A stretch of DNA of 64,000 nt from Hoylesella nanceiensis DSM 19126 = JCM 15639. GTDB lineage: Bacteria > Bacteroidota > Bacteroidia > Bacteroidales > Bacteroidaceae. The position numbers were made by a program, and so were the translations under genes. Positions 44,795-52,418 of the stretch are shown piece after piece. Each line of letters begins with the position of its first letter. Within the stretch, counting starts at the first letter, position 1. Location: assembly GCF_000379965.1 (NCBI RefSeq), contig NZ_KB904332.1:124001-188000 (forward strand). Direction: 5' to 3'. The notes beneath the pieces were generated by a model. It saw only the letters and a list, made by a program, of their open reading frames with translations, did not search any database and was not told the DNA's origin.

Positions 44795-45523
44795 ATGAAA
44801 AGAATGCTATTTGTTATGCTTATTGCCATTCTATTTGGCAGCATAACAGCAGTTGCACAACGTCCCAAAACAGTTAAATGCACCATGAACTCGGTAAAGA
44901 AAACGATGAATGCAAAGAGCTCTGTTGCTAATTCATCACAAAACACTACATTAGTTGTGGTTGATTGCCAATATGATTTTTGCAATCCACAAGGTAGTTT
45001 GTATGTTCCAGGAGCCGAAAAAGCTGTAGATAATGTTTTAGCTTATTTACAATCGCATCCCAATATCAACGAAGTGATCTTCACAGTAGACTGGCATAAC
45101 GCTAAAGATGGCTCGTTTAAGGCACAAGGAGGACCATGGCCTCCACACTGTATACGCTTTTCTAAGGGCTCACAAATAGACGAACGCCTTATACAAGCAT
45201 GTCTTGATAAAAACATTCCTTATCAAGTTATTCGCAAAGGCGAGGTAATTGAGACTGAAGAATATGGTGCTTTCCAAAAGATTACACCTGCAGTTAAAGG
45301 CAAAAGAACACTTTGCACTATGACAGACAAAGTGACTTCGGCTAACACTAATTTTGTGATCTGCGGTGTTGCAGGCGACTATTGTGTTTTAGAAACTCTT
45401 AAAAACCTTCTAAAAGGTGGCTTACACGTTGATGTTTACACTAATGGTGTAGCTTCAATTGATAAAGGTGAGAAGCTATCTTCATTTATAAAGGAAAAGA
45501 ACTTGAAGGTGGCTAACGACTAA
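44795..45523 (+). CDS. exported nicotinamidase/isochorismatase-family hydrolase
   Basis: Residues 1-22 form a clear signal peptide (LFVMLIAILFGSITAVAQ). The remainder is a full isochorismatase-fold domain with nicotinamidase signatures: catalytic Asp57 in VVDCQYDFC, metal ligands Asp99 and His101 in TVDWH and His118 in GPWPPHC, and the nucleophile Cys197 in GVAGDYCV. Nicotinamidases convert nicotinamide to nicotinate and are normally cytoplasmic, so export is unusual. It is a single-gene unit, convergent with cdaA. It could also act on another amide or peptide substrate. Confidence 0.85.
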   Translation: MKRMLFVMLIAILFGSITAVAQRPKTVKCTMNSVKKTMNAKSSVANSSQNTTLVVVDCQYDFCNPQGSLYVPGAEKAVDNVLAYLQSHPNINEVIFTVDWHNAKDGSFKAQGGPWPPHCIRFSKGSQIDERLIQACLDKNIPYQVIRKGEVIETEEYGAFQKITPAVKGKRTLCTMTDKVTSANTNFVICGVAGDYCVLETLKNLLKGGLHVDVYTNGVASIDKGEKLSSFIKEKNLKVAND

Positions 45524-45601
45524 TAGCTTTGCCACTCAAAAATAAGCGGTTATCACTTTCATCACGATAACGGCTTAACGGCAATTCAAAATTATAAAAA
45601 G

Positions 45602-45654
45602 AAAGATGAGAAGTGAATGCCTCTATATATAATAAGGTGTAACTTCTCATCTTT
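45602..45654. terminator. bidirectional intrinsic terminator
   Basis: AAAGATGAGAAGT (45602-45614) pairs perfectly with ACTTCTCATCTTT (45642-45654), with A and T tracts outside the stem, between convergent genes. This convergent gap has no 22-bp array. Confidence 0.75.
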
Positions 45655-45688
45655 TTGTTATGATGTTCTATTCTACTTACATTGCTTT

Positions 45689-46462
45689 TTAATGTCCACT
45701 CATCTCATAAGCGAGCACTCTTTCAAGCTCTTCGGCAGACAATCGCAATTTAAATTCGCCCTTTATAGCCACTGATATGTTTCCAGTTTCTTCTGAAACG
45801 ACTATCGCAATGGCGTCACTACTCTGCGAAATACCAAGTGCTGAGCGGTGACGAAGGCCTAATGACTTGGGAATATCTTTGTTATGAGATACGGGAAGGA
45901 TACAACCTGCAGCCTTAACCCGTTTCTTTGAGATGAGCATTGCACCGTCGTGAAGAGGTGAATTCTTAAAGAATATATTCTCAATGAGGCGCTGACTGAT
46001 CCTTGCATCAATCCTTTCTCCTGTATCGGCAATGTCGTTTAGGGGCGCACCACGCTCTATTACGATCAAAGCTCCAACCTTTCCACGAGCCATATTCATG
46101 CAAGCCATCACCAAAGGTAATATTGTTTCTTTGTCTTCTTCATTCTTATCGGCTGGAATAAAGTAGCGAGTGAGTCGCTTTATACGTCCATGTCCACCTA
46201 AAGAATATAAAAATTTGCGTATTTCTTCTTGGAAAAGAATAATCAATGCCAACACTCCTACACTCACAAGCTTATCTAATATAGAGCCAAGTAGGCGCAT
46301 TGAGAGTATCTTACTCACGAAAAGCCAGATGACAATGAATACCATTATGCCGCTAAAGATGTTTAAAGAGCGACTTTCTTTCATCAATCTATAAACATAA
46401 TATAGCATCAATGCCACCAAAAATATATCGATTATATCTTTTATTCCAAACTCAAAGGGCAT
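45689..46462 (-). CDS. cdaA: diadenylate cyclase CdaA (c-di-AMP synthase)
   Basis: Makes cyclic di-AMP from two ATP. Three N-terminal membrane helices (about 10-80) are followed by the DisA_N/DAC domain with its signature motifs DGA (Asp172 in LHDGAML) and RHR (204-206 in RHRSALG). Length 257 fits CdaA. It lies 15 bp downstream of folP on the same strand, an arrangement seen in other Bacteroidetes. c-di-AMP controls envelope and osmotic homeostasis. Confidence 0.94.
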   Translation of the reverse strand: MPFEFGIKDIIDIFLVALMLYYVYRLMKESRSLNIFSGIMVFIVIWLFVSKILSMRLLGSILDKLVSVGVLALIILFQEEIRKFLYSLGGHGRIKRLTRYFIPADKNEEDKETILPLVMACMNMARGKVGALIVIERGAPLNDIADTGERIDARISQRLIENIFFKNSPLHDGAMLISKKRVKAAGCILPVSHNKDIPKSLGLRHRSALGISQSSDAIAIVVSEETGNISVAIKGEFKLRLSAEELERVLAYEMSGH

Positions 46463-46477
46463 AGTAATAATATCTTT

Positions 46478-47323
46478 TTATAGGGTTAATAACGATGAAG
46501 CCTGTTTGTATTGCTCCACTATTTGAATGGCTTCGACGGCCTCTTGCACATCATGAACACGCAAAATAGAGGCTCCTTTCATTAATGCAAGGGTATGAAC
46601 TACCGTTGTTCCATTTAAAGAATGGGCAGCATCGACATTCAAAGACTGTTGAATCATACGCTTACGAGATGCTCCAACCAACACAGGGGCATCTAAAACG
46701 GATAGCTTTTCTAAGTGATAAAGCACCTCATAGTTTTGCTTTAGGTCTTTACCAAAGCCGAATCCAGGATCTAATATCACATTTTTCACGCCCAAAGCAT
46801 GCAACTCGTTCAACTCAGCAACAAAGGATTTAATCATCGAAACGATATCGCTTTTCACCGACATCAATATATATGGCACTTTAAGTTGTGCCACTGTTTT
46901 AAACATTTGTTGCTCTTCTTCGAGCAAAACATTGGTTCTTCCGGTGATACCTCCTTCAGAAACGTCGTTGATTATGTCTACTCCAAACTCTTCAACACAC
47001 ATCTTTGCCACATTACTTCGATAGGTATCGACAGACAACAACGCATTGGGCAGTTCCTTTTTCAATAGCAATAAGCCTGCTTTTAAACGCTGCATTTCTT
47101 CTTTTTCGCTCACTTCTTCGGCTCCAGGACGTGTTGAAAACGCCCCAATATCTAAGATTGTGGCTCCTGCCTGCAACATTTCTTCGGCACGTTGAATAAG
47201 GTTTTTATTGGCTTCTACTCTACTATTGGCATAGAAAGAGTCGGGGGTTAGATTTAAAATCCCCATCACTACGGGAGTAGAGAAGTCGAAAAGCTGCCCT
47301 CGTATGTTAAGTATTTTCGTCAT
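46478..47323 (-). CDS. folP: dihydropteroate synthase
   Basis: Joins 6-hydroxymethyl-dihydropterin pyrophosphate to p-aminobenzoate in folate synthesis; the sulfonamide target. Both signatures are present: VVMGILNLTPDSFYANSR near residue 18 and AGATILDIGAFSTRPGA, followed by NVILDPGFGFGKDLKQN. The frame is open to 47407, but a TATCTTTG box on the complement (47350-47357) falls inside that extension. The start MTKILNIRG at 47323, with a normal length of 281, is therefore preferred. Confidence 0.94.
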   Translation of the reverse strand: MTKILNIRGQLFDFSTPVVMGILNLTPDSFYANSRVEANKNLIQRAEEMLQAGATILDIGAFSTRPGAEEVSEKEEMQRLKAGLLLLKKELPNALLSVDTYRSNVAKMCVEEFGVDIINDVSEGGITGRTNVLLEEEQQMFKTVAQLKVPYILMSVKSDIVSMIKSFVAELNELHALGVKNVILDPGFGFGKDLKQNYEVLYHLEKLSVLDAPVLVGASRKRMIQQSLNVDAAHSLNGTTVVHTLALMKGASILRVHDVQEAVEAIQIVEQYKQASSLLTL

Positions 47324-47349
47324 CAAGACCTTTCTTTTGAATATCATTG

Positions 47350-47357
47350 CAAAGATA
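47350..47357 (-). promoter_or_regulatory. -7 box of folP-cdaA; decides the folP start
   Basis: The complement reads TATCTTTG, 26 bp upstream of the preferred folP start at 47323. It overlaps the codons of the longer reading frame, which is therefore unlikely to be translated. Confidence 0.55.
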
Positions 47358-47522
47358 ATGTTTTTTAATGAAAATCTTTTTAGGTGATAAATGATTTTAG
47401 AAAACAATGCAATTGATACATATCAAAAATTAAACTATTTATCTATTGACGTACATCATTTATGAAATAATCACCTTATGATATATCCTTTTATCATTAT
47501 CTTTACATCAAAATGAAACTAT

Positions 47523-50228
47523 ATGGATGCATCAAATATCACTTTTCATATTCAATATAGCACTACTTACGGTGAAGAACTGCTTTTAAACCTTGTTTAT
47601 TTCGATAAAAAAGGAGCGCAACAGACTTCTGTTTACAGAATGAACACATACGATGGACATAACTGGAGAGTTCATATTCAGCAACTTCCATCGAACGACA
47701 TCAAAGTGTTTCACTACTATTACAGCGTTGAAAAGGACGCAAAGGTCATCAAATCAGAATGGCAAGTGCAAACACATTTATTCTATTTAAATACACTTTG
47801 CGGTAAGAGTTACGAGGTTTTTGATATTTGGACCGATGCTCCTCAAGACACATATCTATACAGTTCGGCTTTTACTAACTGCATTAATCAACGAGAAACA
47901 AAGGCTCTTGAACCCAATTCATACGACATCACGCTTCGATTGGTGGTGCATGCGCCTCAATTACGCTCGTTCGAACGCCTTGCAGTTGTAGGTAATTTAG
48001 ATGTATTAGGGGTGTGGAACATCAATAAAGCCTTAGCTATGACCGAGCAACAGCATAACGAATGGGTTATAGATATCAATGCTTCGTCGTTTATTGGCGA
48101 GAAAATTGAATTTAAGTTCGTTGCCATTAACACGCAAAATCAAAGTCTTTCGCTCTGGGAAACAGAGAATAACCGTTCTCTTTCTATCCCAATCGTCAAC
48201 AAAGGCAAAACACTTGTCTATTCATTGAATCAAGCTTTCTTTGATATTTGCGACATTCGATTGGCTGGAACCTTAATTCCTTTGTTCTCATTGCGCACCA
48301 ATAACAGCTTTGGAATTGGCGACTTTGGAGACTTAAAGCGCATGATTGATTTCATGTCGTGCACCAATCAGCGTGTACTTCAATTGCTTCCCATCAACGA
48401 CACCACTGCTTCTCACACATGGAAAGATAGCTATCCATATAGTTGCGTAAGCGTTTTTGCACTTCATCCACAATATATCAACCTCAAAGCGTTGCCTTCT
48501 TTGAAAGATGAAAAGCTCTATCGACATTTCCAAAAGCTACAAAAGGAACTCAATGGCTTAGAAAGTCTCGACTATGAGAAGGTGAATAACGCTAAAAACG
48601 AATATCTATCGCTTCTTTATCAACAAGAAGGTACCAAGATATTAACATCGAAAGAGTTTTCAACTTTCTTTGAAAACAATCAAGAATGGCTTGTTCCTTA
48701 TGCTCGTTTCTGCTCGTTACGAGATCAATATAAAACGCCTTTATTTAGCAATTGGGGTGAACATAAGCAATGGAAAGAAAGCTGGCGCAAGCCATTATCT
48801 AACCCAAAGAGCAAGGAATACAAAGAGGTTGCCTACTATTATTTCGTTCAATACCTCCTATTCTCACAAATGCAAGAGGCGCATGCCTATGCTCTTCATA
48901 AGCAAGTGATATTGAAAGGCGACATACCTATTGGTGTTGACCGACACAGTTGCGATGTTTGGGTAGAGCCAAAGTATTTCAATCTCAACTCACAAGCAGG
49001 CGCACCGCCTGACGCTTTCTCTGCAAATGGGCAGAATTGGGGCTTCCCTACCTATAATTGGAGCGAGATGTTGAAAGACAATTGTGCATGGTGGACGAAG
49101 CGATTCCAACACATGTCGCAGTTTTTTGATGCCTATCGCATCGACCATGTCTTAGGTTTCTTCAGAATATGGAGCATTCCTTATCATTCAATTCACGGTC
49201 TCTTGGGGCAGTTTGAGCCTGCTTTAGGCTTGTCAAAAGACGAGATTGAGGCTTATGGTTTGCGCTTTCAAGAGAAGCTATTCACCACTCCTTTCATTGC
49301 AGAATGGGTGATTGAGCGTGTATTTAAGGAACATTCTGAGGAAGTAAAAGAAAAGTATTTAGAATTAGATCACGACGATATCTACCGCATAAAGCCTGCT
49401 TTCAACACACAAAGGAAGATTGCTGAGGCCTTTATAGGAAAGCATTCGGACAAAGATAACTGGTTGCGTGAAGGGCTATTTACATTGGTTAGTAATGTAC
49501 TCTTTATTCGAGACAACCACAATCCCAATCTTTTCCACCCACGAATAACGGCTCAACAGAACCACATGTATGAGGCTTTGTGGCAACACGACAAAGATTC
49601 TTTCAATCGTTTGTATGAAGATTATTATTATAAACGAAACAATCAATATTGGTATTGCGAAGCAATGAAGAAGCTTCCAACATTGGTTCAGGCTACAAAG
49701 ATGTTGGTTTGTGCTGAAGATTTGGGCATGGTTCCCACCTGTGTGCAATGGGTTATGAAAGAGTTACGCATCTTTAGTCTTGAAATTCAATCGATGCCTA
49801 AAGACTTCAACGTGCGATTTGGACACCTCAACCGCAACCCTTATCGCAGTGTTGCAACCATAAGTACTCACGATATGCCTACTCTTCGCTTGTGGTGGGA
49901 CGAAAATGAAGAGCAAACGCAAGACTATTACAACAACATGCTTTATCATTCGGGTAAAGCACCGCACCCTCTTACAGGTCAATTGGCGCAAGAAATTATC
50001 GAAAAGCATTTGCAATCGCCTTCTGCTCTGTGCGTTATCAGCTTGCAAGACTGGCTTTCTATGAACGAAAAGATACGTTTGTCTGATCCTCAAAGCGAAA
50101 GAATCAACATTCCATCTAACCCCAATCACTATTGGAAATACCGCATGCACATCACCATCGAAGACCTTATTGCGAACCACGAACTGGTGAATGGCATTGC
50201 AGAAATGATTCGTTTAAGTGGAAGATAG
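47523..50228 (+). CDS. malQ: 4-alpha-glucanotransferase, GH77, with two N-terminal starch-binding domains (DPE2-like)
   Basis: Transfers alpha-1,4-glucan segments in maltodextrin and glycogen metabolism. Two CBM20-like modules (about 1-130 and 135-250; the second has LAVVGNLDVLGVWN) precede the GH77 barrel, an arrangement like plant DPE2. GH77 landmarks are SFGIGDFGDLKRMIDF, the nucleophile strand DAYRIDHVLGFFRIW, the acid/base AEDLGMVP and the transition-state Asp in STHDMPTLRLWW. No signal peptide, so cytoplasmic. Length 901 is normal for this subtype. Divergent from folP. Confidence 0.93.
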   Translation: MDASNITFHIQYSTTYGEELLLNLVYFDKKGAQQTSVYRMNTYDGHNWRVHIQQLPSNDIKVFHYYYSVEKDAKVIKSEWQVQTHLFYLNTLCGKSYEVFDIWTDAPQDTYLYSSAFTNCINQRETKALEPNSYDITLRLVVHAPQLRSFERLAVVGNLDVLGVWNINKALAMTEQQHNEWVIDINASSFIGEKIEFKFVAINTQNQSLSLWETENNRSLSIPIVNKGKTLVYSLNQAFFDICDIRLAGTLIPLFSLRTNNSFGIGDFGDLKRMIDFMSCTNQRVLQLLPINDTTASHTWKDSYPYSCVSVFALHPQYINLKALPSLKDEKLYRHFQKLQKELNGLESLDYEKVNNAKNEYLSLLYQQEGTKILTSKEFSTFFENNQEWLVPYARFCSLRDQYKTPLFSNWGEHKQWKESWRKPLSNPKSKEYKEVAYYYFVQYLLFSQMQEAHAYALHKQVILKGDIPIGVDRHSCDVWVEPKYFNLNSQAGAPPDAFSANGQNWGFPTYNWSEMLKDNCAWWTKRFQHMSQFFDAYRIDHVLGFFRIWSIPYHSIHGLLGQFEPALGLSKDEIEAYGLRFQEKLFTTPFIAEWVIERVFKEHSEEVKEKYLELDHDDIYRIKPAFNTQRKIAEAFIGKHSDKDNWLREGLFTLVSNVLFIRDNHNPNLFHPRITAQQNHMYEALWQHDKDSFNRLYEDYYYKRNNQYWYCEAMKKLPTLVQATKMLVCAEDLGMVPTCVQWVMKELRIFSLEIQSMPKDFNVRFGHLNRNPYRSVATISTHDMPTLRLWWDENEEQTQDYYNNMLYHSGKAPHPLTGQLAQEIIEKHLQSPSALCVISLQDWLSMNEKIRLSDPQSERINIPSNPNHYWKYRMHITIEDLIANHELVNGIAEMIRLSGR

Positions 50229-50287
50229 AATGCAATTGGTTTGCGAAACATTATCGATAAAATAATAAGTGTAATATAAGTTTTTAG

Positions 50288-50295
50288 TACTTTTG
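50288..50295 (+). promoter_or_regulatory. -7 box of murF; decides its start
   Basis: TACTTTTG, consensus TAnnTTTG, 27 bp upstream of the ATG at 50323. The longer open frame begins at a TTG inside this box and is rejected. Confidence 0.55.
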
Positions 50296-50322
50296 CAACT
50301 AAAACAAAGAAACAACAAAAGA

Positions 50323-51651
50323 ATGACACTAATAGAAAAGCTTTATCAGCTATTTTTAGAATGCAAAGAAATAACCACCGACACACGAGATTGCCCCAAA
50401 GGCAGTATTTTCTTTGCTTTAAAGGGCGCAAACTTCAATGGCAATAGCTTTGCTCACAAAGCATTAGAGCAAGGTTGTGCTTATGCTGTTGTAGACGAAT
50501 CTACTCCCGACATGATCGACAATGAGCAATATATCGTTGTAGATAATGTTCTAACCACATTGCAACAGCTTGCCAATCACCACCGAAGAGCACTCAACAC
50601 CACTATTATCGGTATTACAGGAACGAACGGAAAGACCACAACAAAAGAGCTTTTGGCTACTGTTTTGGCACAAAAATACAACGTACTATACACTCTTGGC
50701 AACCTTAACAACGACATTGGCGTGCCTAAAACATTGTTACGCCTCAACAAAGAGCACAACATGGCGGTGATAGAGATGGGCGCAAGTCACCCAGGCGACA
50801 TCAAAACGCTCGTGGATATCGTTGAACCTAACTACGCATTGATCACTAATGTGGGTAGAGCTCATCTGCAAGGATTCGGCAGTTTCGATGGAGTTAAACG
50901 CACAAAGGCTGAATTATACGACTTTATGGAGGCGCACAACCGTGCCAACAACATCTTTATTAATGCCGAATCTGCCGACCTTTTAGAGATGTTTAGCACG
51001 CATTGCAAGGGCGAAAGCTATATTGCTTATTCGCCTACTAACAGCGTTAAGGCTCCTTTCGTAGCTGAAATAACTGCCAATAATCCTTTTGTTAGTTTCA
51101 GATGGAAAGAAACTGATAACGAATCGAACGCTTGGCACAACGTAAGTACGCATCTCATCGGAGCTTATAACATTGCCAATATGCTGGCAGCAGTGAGCAT
51201 TGGCAGAACAATGGGCGTGGAAAGCGAAGACATTTGCAAGGCTCTCGAGAACTACATACCCAGCAACAATCGCTCACAACTCATCAAAACGGCGCATAAC
51301 ACCATTATCATGGACGCCTATAATGCCAACCCCACGAGCATGAAAGCGGCACTTGAGAATTTTATGAAGATGGACGTTGAGCACAAAATGGTGATTCTTG
51401 GCGACATGAGAGAATTGGGTGAGGTGAGCAATAGCGAGCATCAAAAGATATGCGACCTATTGAAGTTGGCTCACTTCGACTGCGTTTGGCTTGTCGGTAA
51501 GGAGTTTATGGCTACTCAAAACGAATTTAAGTCGTTCGAGAATGTTGAGCAGGTCATTGCCGAACTACAACAAACAGCTGTACAAAATTTCTGCATCTTG
51601 GTAAAAGGTAGCAACGGAATTGGCTTGGCTTGCTTAAAAGATGTCTTATAA
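50323..51651 (+). CDS. murF: UDP-N-acetylmuramoyl-tripeptide--D-alanyl-D-alanine ligase
   Basis: Adds D-Ala-D-Ala to the UDP-MurNAc-tripeptide, the last cytoplasmic step of the peptidoglycan monomer. Mur-ligase domains in order: N-terminal DTRDCPKGSIFFALKG, ATP-binding GITGTNGKTTTKELLA, NVGRAHLQGFGSFDGV, and the C-terminal IMDAYNANPTSMKAAL and ILGDMRELGE. The start at 50323 gives 442 residues, a normal size. It is separate from the murG-murC cluster 4.7 kb downstream. Confidence 0.95.
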   Translation: MTLIEKLYQLFLECKEITTDTRDCPKGSIFFALKGANFNGNSFAHKALEQGCAYAVVDESTPDMIDNEQYIVVDNVLTTLQQLANHHRRALNTTIIGITGTNGKTTTKELLATVLAQKYNVLYTLGNLNNDIGVPKTLLRLNKEHNMAVIEMGASHPGDIKTLVDIVEPNYALITNVGRAHLQGFGSFDGVKRTKAELYDFMEAHNRANNIFINAESADLLEMFSTHCKGESYIAYSPTNSVKAPFVAEITANNPFVSFRWKETDNESNAWHNVSTHLIGAYNIANMLAAVSIGRTMGVESEDICKALENYIPSNNRSQLIKTAHNTIIMDAYNANPTSMKAALENFMKMDVEHKMVILGDMRELGEVSNSEHQKICDLLKLAHFDCVWLVGKEFMATQNEFKSFENVEQVIAELQQTAVQNFCILVKGSNGIGLACLKDVL

Positions 51652-51654
51652 TAT

Positions 51655-51784
51655 CCCCCGTACGACGGGGAGCGAAGTTCTTTTTAGGGTCCAAAACCAT
51701 TCAACTCAAAGCAAATAACTTCCTCCGTACGACGGAGAGCGGGGTTCTTTTAGGGTGCAAAGCCATTCTATTCAAAGTAAATAT
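51655..51784. repeat. tandem duplication (about 67 bp) with conserved GC-rich hairpins, downstream of murF
   Basis: Two copies (from 51655 and 51722) share about 60 aligned bases with around ten differences and one indel. Each begins with a hairpin, CCCCGT-ACG-ACGGGG in copy 1 and CTCCGT-ACG-ACGGAG in copy 2. The single difference between the stems is compensated on both sides. It starts 4 bp after the murF stop. Confidence 0.75.
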
Positions 51785-51798
51785 ATTTATTCTTAGAA

Positions 51799-51837
51799 GA
51801 AAATAGCTTCTCGTATATCGGGAAGCTATTTTCTTTT
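51799..51837 (+). terminator. intrinsic terminator of murF
   Basis: GAAAATAGCTTC (51799-51810) pairs perfectly with GAAGCTATTTTC (51822-51833), 12 bp, followed by TTTT. Confidence 0.85.
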
Positions 51838-51881
51838 GCATCACAACTTGACCTTAATCAGAAAAAGTATTTTTATTTTCA

Positions 51882-51969
51882 CCAAATAAACTCAATGCAA
51901 TTAGGGTGCAAAAGCAATGAGTTTAGAGGCTAAAAGCAATGCTTTTGAACTACAATAACACTGCTTTTA
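51882..51969. repeat. four-unit 22-bp intergenic palindrome array, copy G
   Basis: Units start at 51882, 51904, 51926 and 51948 with cores AAACTCAATGCAATT, AAAAGCAATGAGTTT, AAAAGCAATGCTTTT and AATAACACTGCTTTT. It lies 45 bp past the murF terminator and before the fimbrillin promoter. Bases 51888-51943 match copy H with three mismatches. Confidence 0.87.
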
Positions 51970-52014
51970 GAATATAAGAAATATAGGAAACTTTATAAAT
52001 TTATTGCGTTTTAT

Positions 52015-52045
52015 TTTGCTTATATTATTTCTTTTTATAACTTTG
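52015..52045 (+). promoter_or_regulatory. promoter of the fimbrillin cassette
   Basis: TTTG (52015-52018) and TAACTTTG (52038-52045) are 19 bp apart, the best match to the Bacteroidetes promoter in the window. It would start a transcript about 80 nt before the small ORF. Confidence 0.78.
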
Positions 52046-52131
52046 CACCAGATTTTTATAATCTTTGGGATAATTATTTATTAGAATTTTTCATTTTTCT
52101 ATATAATAAATTCAATTAAAACTTAGTCAAA

Positions 52132-52353
52132 ATGACAACTTTTAAAAACTGCAATTCATTGATAATCAATGAATTGAAGGCCACTACCCCCCCCCTATTT
52201 GGTAAGCGTCCTTACACAAGTCCTACTTCAAAAGTAATGCGTTTCGATGCCATAACAATGGCAAGTGCAACCGTTCAGGTTCAAACTAACACATCTTCGG
52301 AGGAAGATTGGAATACAGAAACTACCGTAACAGGTGGAGAGATGGAGCTATAA
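52132..52353 (+). CDS. small protein of unknown function upstream of fimbrillin
   Basis: 73 codons with an ATG and its own promoter 86 bp upstream, ending 65 bp before the fimbrillin gene on the same strand. The centre, TSPTSKVMRFDAITMASATVQV, resembles the short Bacteroidales proteins with a Y-x-x-P...V...MLAS pattern that often precede surface lipoprotein genes, and the tail is acidic (EEDWNTE, GGEMEL). No signal peptide or known domain is visible. Codons 8-15 fall in a 25-bp palindrome and codons 19-22 in a run of nine C, so length changes of that run would switch the frame. Function unknown; a leader or phase switch is possible. Confidence 0.55.
   Translation: MTTFKNCNSLIINELKATTPPLFGKRPYTSPTSKVMRFDAITMASATVQVQTNTSSEEDWNTETTVTGGEMEL
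52152..52176. repeat. 25-bp perfect palindrome in the small ORF
   Basis: CAATTCATTGAT-A-ATCAATGAATTG has 12-bp arms around one base. It could be a DNA-binding dimer site or an mRNA hairpin in the fimbrillin leader. It ends 10 bp before the C tract. Confidence 0.7.
52187..52195 (+). repeat. C9 homopolymer tract, candidate slippage site
   Basis: Nine consecutive C in an AT-rich region, in frame as Thr-Pro-Pro-Leu codons. Loss or gain of one C truncates or shifts the small ORF. Such tracts are the usual substrate of slipped-strand phase variation. Confidence 0.65.
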
Positions 52354-52418
52354 TTAAGTTTAACTAATGGCTATCTCTCTACACCAAGCAGAAGAATAGC
52401 CTAAAAGAAAACAACAAA

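Noticed and set aside
45523-45689. Possible tenth 22-bp array in the third convergent gap
   Set aside because: Searched by eye; only the bidirectional terminator hairpin is present, with no AAAAGCA/TGCTTTT cores.
47324-47407. 28-codon N-terminal extension of folP
   Set aside because: It contains a consensus -7 box, and the dihydropteroate synthase fold starts at MTKILNIRG.
50293-50322. TTG start of murF
   Set aside because: The TTG is inside the TACTTTTG -7 box; the ATG at 50323 matches the family N-terminus.
49764-50431. Minus-strand ORFs opposite malQ and murF
   Set aside because: Antisense frames over GH77 catalytic motifs and the murF start, no recognisable product.
51882-51969. 22-bp arrays as CRISPR arrays
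   Set aside because: Units are only 22 bp with a 7-bp spacer and imperfect cores, spacers are too short to be guides, and no cas genes are present.
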